Positions 43,261-51,763 of a stretch of 64,000 nucleotides of DNA are shown here, piece after piece. Position numbers and translations under genes: made by a program. The notes under the pieces are model-generated. The model was given only the letters and a program-made list of their open reading frames with translations. It made no database searches and had not been told where the DNA came from. Position 1 is the first letter of the stretch. Every line of letters starts with the position of its first letter. The stretch comes from Sphingobacterium sp. xlx-96 (lineage in GTDB: Bacteria; Bacteroidota; Bacteroidia; Sphingobacteriales; Sphingobacteriaceae), in contig NZ_WFKM01000015.1 in assembly GCF_011007365.1 (NCBI RefSeq), positions 1 through 64,000 on the forward strand, read 5' to 3'.

Positions 43261-44634
43261 TTACAACGCCATCACAGCTTCCTTAAACTTATCACCTCTT
43301 TCTTCGTAATTTTTAAACCAATCAAAACTGGCGCAAGCAGGTGACAACAATACGGTATCACCTTTTTTTGCCAAGTGCGAAGCAATCTGAACAGCATCTT
43401 CCATAGAGGCACTGTTCACGATCACATCGACCTCATCTTCAAACGCATCATGAATACGTGAAGTATCTTTACCGATACATATAATCGCCTTCACTTTCTG
43501 CTTTACCAGATCCAGCAACATGTTATAATCGTTCCCCTTATCCACTCCACCTAAAAGCAGAACAATGTCTGGCGAAAAACTCTCTAACGCATACCATACC
43601 GAATTCACGTTCGTCGCTTTGGAATCGTTGATATAATTAACCCCACCAATAAAAGCCACATGCTCCAATCGATGTGGGATATTCACGTAAGAGCCCATAC
43701 TCTCCTTCATCGTCTGATTGCGCAACTCTTGTACCTTAGCGACCAAACCTGACGCCATATTATTGTACACGTTGTGTCTTCCCTGTAATGATAACTCTTC
43801 AATATTCATCGCAAATATTTCTCTATTAGGTGTGTTAATTATTATATCTTTTTTATCGTTCAAGTACGCTCCCTGAGACACCTCATTTTCCTGTGTCATC
43901 GGCAGCATAACAGCATTTATTTCAAATCTCGGCAACGCCTTCACCGTCTCTTCATCATCACTACAGTAGATAAAGAAATCTTCTGCCGTTTGATTCTGGA
44001 TCAATCTAAATTTTGAATTCACATAGTTGACCATCTTGTAATCATACCGATCTAAATGATCTGGTGTAATATTCAATAATACCGCCACATCTGCCCTGAA
44101 ATGATACATGTCATCAAGCATGAAACTGGATATCTCTAAAACATAGATATCGAAATGAGAACGTGCTACCTGAAAGGCAAAACTCTTCCCTATATTTCCC
44201 GCAAGCCCAACGTTTAGACCCGCCTTTTGCAACATGTAATACGTCAGCATAGTCGTTGTGGATTTCCCGTTCGATCCTGTTATACAGATTAAACGAGCAT
44301 CCGTATACTGAGCAGCAAACTCAATTTCAGAGATCAGTGGAATACCACCATCTCTCAGCTTTTTTATCAAAGGAGCCTTTTCTGGAATTCCGGGACTTTT
44401 AACGATCAAATCCGCATTAACAATGGCAGCTTCGGTATGTTGACCACTCTCAAAAGCTATCCCTTCTTCCTGCAATTGCTTCTGGTATGTATCTGCAATA
44501 ACACCAAGATCCGACACGAACACATCAAAGCCTTTATCCTTACCTAGGATAGCAGCTCCCACACCACTCTCTCCAGCGCCGAGGATTACTAAGCGACCTT
44601 TTTGGGGATAATATGTATCAGCAATATTCGCCAT
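43261..44634 (-). CDS. murD: UDP-N-acetylmuramoyl-L-alanine--D-glutamate ligase
   Basis: A 457-residue Mur ligase that adds D-glutamate. It has the ATP loop ITGSNGKSTTTMLTY, the NDSKATNVNSVWYALES block typical of MurD and the C-terminal LLSPACASFDWFKNYEERGDKFKE (the SPACASFDxF motif is MurD-specific). It starts one base after mraY. Confidence 0.97.
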   Translation of the reverse strand: MANIADTYYPQKGRLVILGAGESGVGAAILGKDKGFDVFVSDLGVIADTYQKQLQEEGIAFESGQHTEAAIVNADLIVKSPGIPEKAPLIKKLRDGGIPLISEIEFAAQYTDARLICITGSNGKSTTTMLTYYMLQKAGLNVGLAGNIGKSFAFQVARSHFDIYVLEISSFMLDDMYHFRADVAVLLNITPDHLDRYDYKMVNYVNSKFRLIQNQTAEDFFIYCSDDEETVKALPRFEINAVMLPMTQENEVSQGAYLNDKKDIIINTPNREIFAMNIEELSLQGRHNVYNNMASGLVAKVQELRNQTMKESMGSYVNIPHRLEHVAFIGGVNYINDSKATNVNSVWYALESFSPDIVLLLGGVDKGNDYNMLLDLVKQKVKAIICIGKDTSRIHDAFEDEVDVIVNSASMEDAVQIASHLAKKGDTVLLSPACASFDWFKNYEERGDKFKEAVMAL

Positions 44635-44635
44635 C

Positions 44636-45880
44636 TTATCTAATTTTCAATGTGACTATTGTCAAAATCGCCAAGATAACTCCTACGATTACAAAGCGGG
44701 TAACAATCTTAGCTTCATGATACCCCTTTTTCTGATAATGGTGATGCAATGGGGACATCAGAAAAATCCGTTTCCCCTCACCAAACCTCTTTTTCGTATA
44801 TTTAAAATAGGAGACCTGCATAATGACCGATATATTTTCTATCAAGAACACACCACACAAAACAGGGATCAACAGCTCCTTCCGAATCAAGATTGCGAAA
44901 GCTGCGATAATCCCACCGATTGCGAGAGATCCCGTATCGCCCATAAACACCTGGGCCGGATAAGCATTGTACCATAAAAACCCTGTACACGCACCGATAA
45001 ATGCTCCAGCAAAAATCACCAACTCGCCCGAGTTCGGGATATACATGATATTCAAGTATTCTGAAAAAATAATATTACCAGATACATAAGCCAATATCGC
45101 CAAAGTAATCCCTATAATAGCCGAAGTTCCCGTCGCTAATCCATCAATTCCATCCGTAATATTCGCACCGTTGGACACCGCAGTCACGATAAAAACAACA
45201 ACGAACAAAAACAAAAAAAACGTAGCCCACTTACCTTCTAAGCCAATCACATCCAAAACCTTGGAGTAATCAAACTCATTATTCTTGTAAAAAGGAATGT
45301 TCGTTTTAGTTGATTTTACATTTTCTGCATATGTTTTTTCACCAGTCTGTGGATTGATAACAACTTCCACTGGTCTAGACGAACTAGGATTAGAAACCTG
45401 TTCCCGTACAACTATATCCGGATGAAAATACATGGTTATAGCAATCAAAGTTCCCAATCCCACTTGACCAATAACTTTAAATCGACCCGCGAGCCCCTCT
45501 TTATTCTTACGGAATACTTTAATGTAATCATCCAAAAATCCGATCGCCCCCATCCAAAGGGTAGTAATGATCATGATGATCACGTATATGTTGTCAAGCT
45601 TAGCAAATAACAATGTCGGGATCAGAATACCTGCAATGATAATCAATCCTCCCATAGTCGGTGTACCTTGCTTTTTCTTCTCACCTTCCAGACCTAAGTC
45701 ACGAATAGTCTCCCCGACTTGCTTTTTATGCAACAATCGGATCAGACGGCTACCAAATACTGTTGTAATAATCAGAGAAACGATAACCGCCATGGCCGTC
45801 CTGAACGAAATGTACTGAAACAGTCCCGACCCTGGAATATGTAAATGCTCTTGCAACCAAGTAAATAAATAATATAACAT
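44636..45880 (-). CDS. mraY: phospho-N-acetylmuramoyl-pentapeptide transferase
   Basis: A 414-residue inner-membrane enzyme with about 10 helices that transfers phospho-MurNAc-pentapeptide to undecaprenyl phosphate, giving lipid I. Motifs: KKQGTPTMGGLIII, GFLDDYIKVFRKNKEGL, NITDGIDGLATG (DGxDGLA, divalent-metal site) and MSPLHHHYQKKGY. Its cytoplasmic loop before NITDG is longer than in E. coli. murE precedes it directly (9 bp), with no murF between. Confidence 0.97.
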   Translation of the reverse strand: MLYYLFTWLQEHLHIPGSGLFQYISFRTAMAVIVSLIITTVFGSRLIRLLHKKQVGETIRDLGLEGEKKKQGTPTMGGLIIIAGILIPTLLFAKLDNIYVIIMIITTLWMGAIGFLDDYIKVFRKNKEGLAGRFKVIGQVGLGTLIAITMYFHPDIVVREQVSNPSSSRPVEVVINPQTGEKTYAENVKSTKTNIPFYKNNEFDYSKVLDVIGLEGKWATFFLFLFVVVFIVTAVSNGANITDGIDGLATGTSAIIGITLAILAYVSGNIIFSEYLNIMYIPNSGELVIFAGAFIGACTGFLWYNAYPAQVFMGDTGSLAIGGIIAAFAILIRKELLIPVLCGVFLIENISVIMQVSYFKYTKKRFGEGKRIFLMSPLHHHYQKKGYHEAKIVTRFVIVGVILAILTIVTLKIR

Positions 45881-45889
45881 CGGCTCTCG

Positions 45890-47344
45890 TTATTGTTCGT
45901 TAAATGTATTTTCTAATTCTTCCCGATCGTCAAAATAATGACGCACACCGTTGATCTCTTGATATTTTTCATGTCCTTTTCCGGCAATAAGCACGATGTC
46001 TCCTGGCGAAGCCAGATGACAGGCCGCCCGGATCGCTTCCCTTCTATCCGAGATACTGAATGTATTTTTCTTTTTATCAGCAGGAATACCCGCTTCCATT
46101 TCCTTGATAATCGCTAATGGATCCTCTGTACGTGGATTATCCGAAGTGATAATTAACTTATCACTGTACTTCAGCGCTACTTTAGCCATTTCAGGACGCT
46201 TAGTCCTGTCTCGATCTCCGCCACACCCCAACACTGTAATAATCTGTTGTCCACCTGTACGCAATTGCTGAATCGTCTCCAAAACATTTTCAACCGCATC
46301 CGGTGTATGCGCATAATCAACCACCCCAACAATTCCTTTGGCCGACTGAACTGTTTCAAAACGCCCTTCAGCACCCGATATTTCGCTCAATGCAGTCAAC
46401 ACTTTTAGCGTTTCCTGCTCCAACAAAATGGCCGCACCATATACTGCCAAAATATTATATGCATTAAATCCGCCTACCAATTTGACCCACACATCATGCC
46501 CATCGATTTGCAACAACATTCCATCAAAATGGCTCTCCACCACCTTAGCCTTAAAATCTGCCATACTCTGCAGACCATAAGTCTTTCGATGCGAAAAGGT
46601 ATTCTGCAACATCACTGGACCATTCTTATCATCAATATTGGTTAACGCAAACGCATAGCGATCCAACTCATCAAAAAAGCTCTTTTTAGCCTTAATATAA
46701 TTACTAAAGGTCTTATGAAAGTCCAAATGATCGTGGGTAATATTCGTAAATATACCACCAGCAAAACGCAATCCCGCAATACGCTGCTGTACCACAGCGT
46801 GCGAACTCACTTCCATAAAGCAGTAATCACAACCTTCATCTACCATCTCCCGTAGCAATTGATTTAAAGCCACCGGATCCGGAGTCGTATGAGTAGCCGT
46901 TACAACACGGTCACCTATCCGATTTTCTACTGTAGACAACAATCCCACCTGATAGCCGAGATGATCAAAAAGATTAAACAACAAAGTGGCCACCGTCGTC
47001 TTTCCGTTGGTTCCCGTCACACCGACCAACTTCAGGTCTTTGGACGGATTACCGTAAAAATTCCCTGCGATAAGCCCCAGCACATACGCACTATCATTGA
47101 CTAATAAATAAGTCACTGTATCCAGCATATCGGTAGGCAGCTCTTCAACAACCAGTGCTACAGCTCCAGCTGCTACAACTTTGTCTACGAACAAATGTCC
47201 ATCCGTATGTACACCTCGAACCGCAACGAATAGCGATCCCGCATCAACCTTTCTCGAGTCAAAGCACACCGAAGTGATCTCCACTTCGAGCGAGCCTTCA
47301 ACCTGAATCACAGGCACTGCATGCAATAACTCTTTTAATATCAT
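45890..47344 (-). CDS. murE: UDP-N-acetylmuramoyl-tripeptide synthetase (meso-diaminopimelate-adding)
   Basis: A 484-residue Mur ligase that adds the third residue of the stem peptide. It has the ATP loop VTGTNGKTTVATL, CFMEVSSHAVVQQRIAGL, GVVDYAHTPDAVENVL and the substrate-selecting ITSDNPRTEDP. The DNPR motif marks enzymes that use meso-diaminopimelate, while lysine-adding enzymes carry other residues. It starts two bases after ftsI ends. Confidence 0.96.
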   Translation of the reverse strand: MILKELLHAVPVIQVEGSLEVEITSVCFDSRKVDAGSLFVAVRGVHTDGHLFVDKVVAAGAVALVVEELPTDMLDTVTYLLVNDSAYVLGLIAGNFYGNPSKDLKLVGVTGTNGKTTVATLLFNLFDHLGYQVGLLSTVENRIGDRVVTATHTTPDPVALNQLLREMVDEGCDYCFMEVSSHAVVQQRIAGLRFAGGIFTNITHDHLDFHKTFSNYIKAKKSFFDELDRYAFALTNIDDKNGPVMLQNTFSHRKTYGLQSMADFKAKVVESHFDGMLLQIDGHDVWVKLVGGFNAYNILAVYGAAILLEQETLKVLTALSEISGAEGRFETVQSAKGIVGVVDYAHTPDAVENVLETIQQLRTGGQQIITVLGCGGDRDRTKRPEMAKVALKYSDKLIITSDNPRTEDPLAIIKEMEAGIPADKKKNTFSISDRREAIRAACHLASPGDIVLIAGKGHEKYQEINGVRHYFDDREELENTFNEQ

Positions 47345-47346
47345 AT

Positions 47347-49464
47347 CTAGTTCAATTCAAGTGCAATATTTGTCCCTATTTTCAATTTCTCACCTGGCAA
47401 CAACGATTGGGAAACAACTTTCCCCTTACCATTCACCCGGCTTTTGAACCCTGCATTCTCCATTGTATATAGTGCATCCACTAATCCCATTCCTACGACA
47501 TTAGGAACCACTCCTTCACGGATAGACACCTCTACAAAAGGAACTCCTTTCTTTGAAGTATCCGCACCTGCGCCCTGCGCGATACTATTCCAATTATAAG
47601 ATGTAAACCCTAAGGCTTCGTACACTTTAGTGGAAGCTTCTTTAGATCCAGCCAAGGTCAACGGTGTTTTGGTTCCAGCAACATTCACATCACGCGTAGC
47701 GAATGTACCATGCAACGATAAATCATTTGCATACACCATATCAGCCAATTCTTTAAACACCGGTCCCGCTACCGAACCACCATAGTATCCATTCCGCGGA
47801 TTACGAATCACCACGATCATCGAATACTTCGGGTTCTTCGCTGGAAAATATCCCGCAAAGGAAGATTGGTACCTTCGCTGTCCATACCCTCGCGAATTGT
47901 CAGCCATCTGCGCTGTACCTGTCTTTCCTGCAGAAGTATATAACGGGCTTGTTAATTTTTTACCCGTTCCCTGCGTCATCACACCTTCCAACATACGCTG
48001 CATTTTGGCTATCGCATCACTAGAAGCCATTTGCTTGTTAATAACACGCGCTTCAAACTTTTCAACCGTATTGCCCAAATGCCGAATCTCCTTTACAAAA
48101 AGAGGCGCCACCATTTTACCATCATTAGCCACCCCGTTAAATAGGACCAATGTCTGCAATGGCGTAAGCAATAACTCGTAACCATAAGCCATCTGAATCA
48201 AAGACAACTTACTCCAGCTTTTATTCTTTGGTGTCTTCACCACTGGTGTAGCTTCCCCTGGAATCTGCAATCCTAAAGGATCATTTAACCCCCAACTGTG
48301 CAGTTTTGAAGTAAATTTGGAAGGGTTCTCGCCATACTTCATATTGATCAACTTCGTGATAGCCACATTGGATGAAGCCTCAAAACCTTCCTTTGCTGTC
48401 ATCAAAGACTTTTTAGGAGCGTGTGAATCGCGGATCGTATGCGAAGGAACTTTGTAAGTACCATTCCCCACATCCACCACGGTATTCGTATCGATTAGCC
48501 CATCGTCTAGCGCCGCCAGATAAGAGGCCAACTTGAATGTTGATCCTGGATCGGCACGCTGCGCTATCGCATAATTAAATTTTTCCCGATATTCACCATC
48601 TGTATCTCTGGTAAAGTTTGCAATTGCACGAACTTCTCCCGTTGCAACCTCCATCAATACCACACAACCCTCATCCGCATTAGAGATTTTCATCTGCTTA
48701 CCCAGCGCACGTTGTGCCATATCCTGCATGTTGACATCGATCGTCGCGATGATATCCGAACCATCTACGGGCGCTACTTCAACCTCTCTATTCAACGGCA
48801 CCCAAACACCACCAGCGATACGCTGCATCATTTGCGCCCCACTTTTACCTTCTATATAGTCCCCATAAGCACCTTCTAACCCCACACGATATTCATCATT
48901 TTTATAACCTATCGTCCGCGCTGCCAAATTCGTAAACGGCAGAATCCGTTTGTTTTGACGAACAGACACCAGACTACTTGAAAAACGGGTTTTGCCCTCT
49001 TTAAATGTTTTCATCAATGGAAAGGTCTTTAACACTTTCAAATCCTGATGAGACACCGCTCTTTTTATTAGTACGTAGCGTTGCTTTTTACTACGCGCCT
49101 CCTTCAACATATTTAGGTATTGCCGCGACGACTTATCTTTAAAAAAACCAGACAGCCTGACAGCGAGGGAGTCCACTTTGAGATTAAAAACGTCGTTATG
49201 CTCCGACGGAATAGCCATTGCGTCAAAACGAATTTCATACTCCGGCACAGAAGTCGCCACCAGACTACCATCATTCGAATAGATATTTCCTCTAGCAGCT
49301 TCCACCACACGCTCTTGAATGGTCAGACTATCAGCAATAGCCTTCCATTCTTTTCCATCCACATATTGCAAGTGAAGCAGCTTGGCAAAAACCGCCAAGG
49401 CCCCAAATACCATAAGCCCGAAAGCCAGGTACACTCTTACTAATATGGACTTCCTTATATTCAT
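47347..49464 (-). CDS. ftsI: septal penicillin-binding protein FtsI with PASTA domain
   Basis: A 705-residue class B transpeptidase that crosslinks septal peptidoglycan with FtsW. After one N-terminal membrane helix come the dimerisation domain (about 45-230) and the transpeptidase domain with SxxK at S308-TFK, SSNVA (SxN) and KTGTAQ. A single PASTA domain (about 640-705, VVPNVVGMGLVDALYTMENAGF) closes the protein; PASTA in FtsI is usual in Bacteroidota and Gram-positives but absent from E. coli. The position in the dcw cluster after ftsL confirms FtsI. Confidence 0.95.
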   Translation of the reverse strand: MNIRKSILVRVYLAFGLMVFGALAVFAKLLHLQYVDGKEWKAIADSLTIQERVVEAARGNIYSNDGSLVATSVPEYEIRFDAMAIPSEHNDVFNLKVDSLAVRLSGFFKDKSSRQYLNMLKEARSKKQRYVLIKRAVSHQDLKVLKTFPLMKTFKEGKTRFSSSLVSVRQNKRILPFTNLAARTIGYKNDEYRVGLEGAYGDYIEGKSGAQMMQRIAGGVWVPLNREVEVAPVDGSDIIATIDVNMQDMAQRALGKQMKISNADEGCVVLMEVATGEVRAIANFTRDTDGEYREKFNYAIAQRADPGSTFKLASYLAALDDGLIDTNTVVDVGNGTYKVPSHTIRDSHAPKKSLMTAKEGFEASSNVAITKLINMKYGENPSKFTSKLHSWGLNDPLGLQIPGEATPVVKTPKNKSWSKLSLIQMAYGYELLLTPLQTLVLFNGVANDGKMVAPLFVKEIRHLGNTVEKFEARVINKQMASSDAIAKMQRMLEGVMTQGTGKKLTSPLYTSAGKTGTAQMADNSRGYGQRRYQSSFAGYFPAKNPKYSMIVVIRNPRNGYYGGSVAGPVFKELADMVYANDLSLHGTFATRDVNVAGTKTPLTLAGSKEASTKVYEALGFTSYNWNSIAQGAGADTSKKGVPFVEVSIREGVVPNVVGMGLVDALYTMENAGFKSRVNGKGKVVSQSLLPGEKLKIGTNIALELN

Positions 49465-49482
49465 TGCACCTAACCGTTATCC

Positions 49483-49893
49483 TTACTTTTTATCTTTTAA
49501 AACCTCCAATTTTATAGGCGGTTCCGTCCGTTCTTTCAACCCTAGCGTATCCGCCCTTTTTGCGATCTCGGTCTGCGTAGTCAACTTCATCAATTCAGCC
49601 GACAGCGACTTATAATCCCAACTCAGCTCCTTCACCTCCTTCCCCAAGCGATCTATCTGACGCACGGTACGCTCTGCCAAATGCCGGTTTGATATATATA
49701 TCAATGTCAAAAACACCAGAAAGGCGACAAAGGGCAAATTCTTAGTCACTAAATAAGTTGAAATCTTTTTAGGCGAAAAGATCGTTCGGATAAAATCCTG
49801 CGTCTCCTCTACCTTTTCCTCAACCTCCTCAAACATTTCCTCTTGAACATCCTCACTCAACTCTTTGTTACGTATCGTGTTTTTTCTAGACAT
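49483..49893 (-). CDS. ftsL: FtsL-like septum protein
   Basis: A 136-residue bitopic protein: an acidic N-terminus (residues 10-35), one membrane helix (about 50-68, LPFVAFLVFLTLIYIS) and a periplasmic coiled-coil-like stretch (about 70-120, RHLAERTVRQIDRLGKEVKE). FtsL families are very divergent; this one is named from size, topology and its fixed place between rsmH and ftsI. It would form a complex with FtsQ and FtsB. Confidence 0.8.
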   Translation of the reverse strand: MSRKNTIRNKELSEDVQEEMFEEVEEKVEETQDFIRTIFSPKKISTYLVTKNLPFVAFLVFLTLIYISNRHLAERTVRQIDRLGKEVKELSWDYKSLSAELMKLTTQTEIAKRADTLGLKERTEPPIKLEVLKDKK

Positions 49894-49960
49894 CCCTTTT
49901 TTATTTTACACGTCCGACCATATCCATCAAACGTTGTTATATTCAACTAGAAATCACTTT

Positions 49961-50902
49961 CTAATCCGCTTTCATTTCAGCCAACTTTTCAGCAACTCTC
50001 AACTTAGCACTTCTTGATCTATTATTTTCAGCAAGCTCCACCTCAGAGGCTGTAATCGCTTTACGCGTCACCACTTTAAAAGGCTTAATCTCATTTCCAA
50101 AAAAATCCTTCTCTACCTCACCTTTAAACTTACCTTTCAACATAAAATTCTTAACCAAGCGATCTTCCAAGGAATGGTAAGACATTATTACCAATCGTCC
50201 CCCTGGCTTCAAAACAGAAATTGTCTGCAACAGAAATTCCTGCAATGCCTCCAGCTCCTTATTTACTTCGATACGCAAAGCCTGAAAAACCTGCGCATGA
50301 TATTTATGCTCCTTCCCCCGAGGCACCATTCTCTTTATCACCTCCTTCAACTCCGCAACCGTTTCAATACCTTTTGTCAGTCTTGCAGTCACAATCGTTT
50401 TTGCCAAAGACTTTGCATTCTGCACCTCTCCATACATTCCAAAAATCCGATGCAACTCATCCTCTGGATAGGTATTCAATACTTTTCGAGCATCTAAATC
50501 TGACACCTGATCCATCCGCATATCCAAATCCGCATCAAAACGAATCGAAAACCCACGGTCAGCGTCATCAAACTGATGCGACGATACACCGAGATCCCCC
50601 AATACACCATCCACCTGCTTAATCCCCTCTAAGCGGAGATAGTTTTTCAAGAATCTAAAGTTTTGATGGATCAACACAAAACGATCATCATCAATTTTAT
50701 TACGCAGCGCATCCGGATCCTGATCAAAAGCAATTAAACGTCCACCAGGCCCCAACCGTCTTAAAATCTCACGCGAATGCCCACCACCACCAAAGGTGAC
50801 ATCAACATAAACGCCGTTCGGCTTAATTTCCAATGCCTCCATACACTCATGGAGCATAACCGGAACATGATATACCTGATCATTAGCCATCAATACCTCC
50901 AA
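49961..50902 (-). CDS. rsmH: 16S rRNA (cytosine-1402-N4) methyltransferase
   Basis: A 313-residue SAM-dependent methyltransferase (formerly MraW). The SAM-binding loop YVDVTFGGGGHSREIL, GVLGDLGVSSHQFDDADRGFS and the C-terminal ITASEVELAENNRSRSAKLRV are diagnostic. It overlaps mraZ by 20 bp; ATG 50890 (MANDQVYHVPVML) is an equally plausible start, overlapping by 8 bp. Its partner methyltransferase for the same nucleotide, rsmI, is also in the window (56472). Confidence 0.96.
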   Translation of the reverse strand: MEVLMANDQVYHVPVMLHECMEALEIKPNGVYVDVTFGGGGHSREILRRLGPGGRLIAFDQDPDALRNKIDDDRFVLIHQNFRFLKNYLRLEGIKQVDGVLGDLGVSSHQFDDADRGFSIRFDADLDMRMDQVSDLDARKVLNTYPEDELHRIFGMYGEVQNAKSLAKTIVTARLTKGIETVAELKEVIKRMVPRGKEHKYHAQVFQALRIEVNKELEALQEFLLQTISVLKPGGRLVIMSYHSLEDRLVKNFMLKGKFKGEVEKDFFGNEIKPFKVVTRKAITASEVELAENNRSRSAKLRVAEKLAEMKAD

Positions 50903-51353
50903 AATCTAAACCACCCATAACTTCTTCCGCCAATGCTGAGAAATCCTCTCCGTCACCCAAATCCATCTTCTCATCATAAACTGCTTTCGGCCATACCTCC
51001 ACCTTATCAAACTGACATGCCAACACCACATCCCCTTCTATATTTGCATAATCCAAAAGCACTTTCGGCAACAATACTCGACCCGCCGAATCTAGCGACA
51101 AAATAGTCGCCCCACGCATAAACTGACGAACAAACTCCCTGTTCTTCGCATTAAACGTATTCAACTTTGAAATCTTAGCAGCCTGCTTATCCCACTCCTC
51201 CCGTGTATAGATCACAAGATTCTTATCAAAGCCCCTATTCACAATAAGCCCCTCCTGCTCCACATCCGGCAATTGCCGTTTGAGCGCAGCAGGAACCACC
51301 AATCTTCCCTTGGCGTCCAACTTACATTCGAATTCTCCGATGAGCTGAATCAT
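50883..51353 (-). CDS. mraZ: transcriptional regulator MraZ
   Basis: A 156-residue AbrB-like protein with two SpoVT-type half domains (GEFECKLDAKGRLVVPAALKRQLP and GATILSLDSAGRVLLPKVLLDYANIEGDVVL). MraZ is a ring-shaped protein that binds repeated TGGGN sites before its own gene and represses the dcw cluster. Such sites exist upstream at 51401-51427. It overlaps rsmH by 20 bp. Its length is near the family norm. Confidence 0.96.
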   Translation of the reverse strand: MIQLIGEFECKLDAKGRLVVPAALKRQLPDVEQEGLIVNRGFDKNLVIYTREEWDKQAAKISKLNTFNAKNREFVRQFMRGATILSLDSAGRVLLPKVLLDYANIEGDVVLACQFDKVEVWPKAVYDEKMDLGDGEDFSALAEEVMGGLDFGGIDG

Positions 51354-51385
51354 TGAGCTAGTTATGCTAAATTAAATTTCAATTG

Positions 51386-51393
51386 TAAAAGTA
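51386..51393 (-). promoter_or_regulatory. mraZ promoter, -7-like element
   Basis: Minus-strand TACTTTTA is one base from TAnnTTTG, 32 bases before the mraZ start. Its -33 position would fall inside the MraZ boxes, fitting repression by occlusion. Confidence 0.4.
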
Positions 51394-51400
51394 TACACTT

Positions 51401-51427
51401 TCCCCCACAATCCCCCACTTTCCCCCA
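51401..51427 (-). promoter_or_regulatory. MraZ operator, three TGGGG boxes with 10-bp period
   Basis: On the minus strand TGGGG occurs at 51403-51407, 51413-51417 and 51423-51427, each separated by five bases. This equals the TGGGN-N5 repeats known for MraZ of E. coli. Upstream at 51436-51444 is a TTTTCCACA motif. The gene-free stretch 51354-51763 otherwise holds only the aspS promoter. Confidence 0.8.
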
Positions 51428-51687
51428 CAAAAAAGTTTTCCACATCGAATTTGAGCTACAAAGCCCCTCAAAAAAGCCCTATAAACAACCAAAAATGAAC
51501 CTACTTACTGAGTATCAATAAAATCTAAAAATTTATCAAATTGTAATTTCCGCCGCTAGCACACTACCATTTTCATCAAAAAAAGCTACAACCACCTCAG
51601 TTTTACCTTATCAGTGGGGCAAAGTGGTAGCCTCTAAAACTTAAAATTATTAATGTGTCATCATTCGTTATTGTCCTCCAAATCCGA

Positions 51688-51695
51688 TAATTTTG
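51688..51695 (+). promoter_or_regulatory. aspS promoter, -7 element
   Basis: TAATTTTG matches TAnnTTTG, 69 bases before the aspS ATG. A TTCG at 51664-51667 with a 20-bp gap is the best -33 candidate (one mismatch to TTTG). Confidence 0.55.
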
Positions 51696-51763
51696 CAGCA
51701 TAGCGATTATTGGCACACAAGCGTTGATAATGGTAATGTTTTTAACTTTTCACTTTATATATA

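Noticed and set aside
51354..51763. Replication origin in the mraZ-aspS spacer
   Set aside because: Only one TTATCCACA-like motif (51436-51444), no AT-rich unwinding stretch with several boxes, and no dnaA or dnaN nearby. The strand switch alone is weak evidence.
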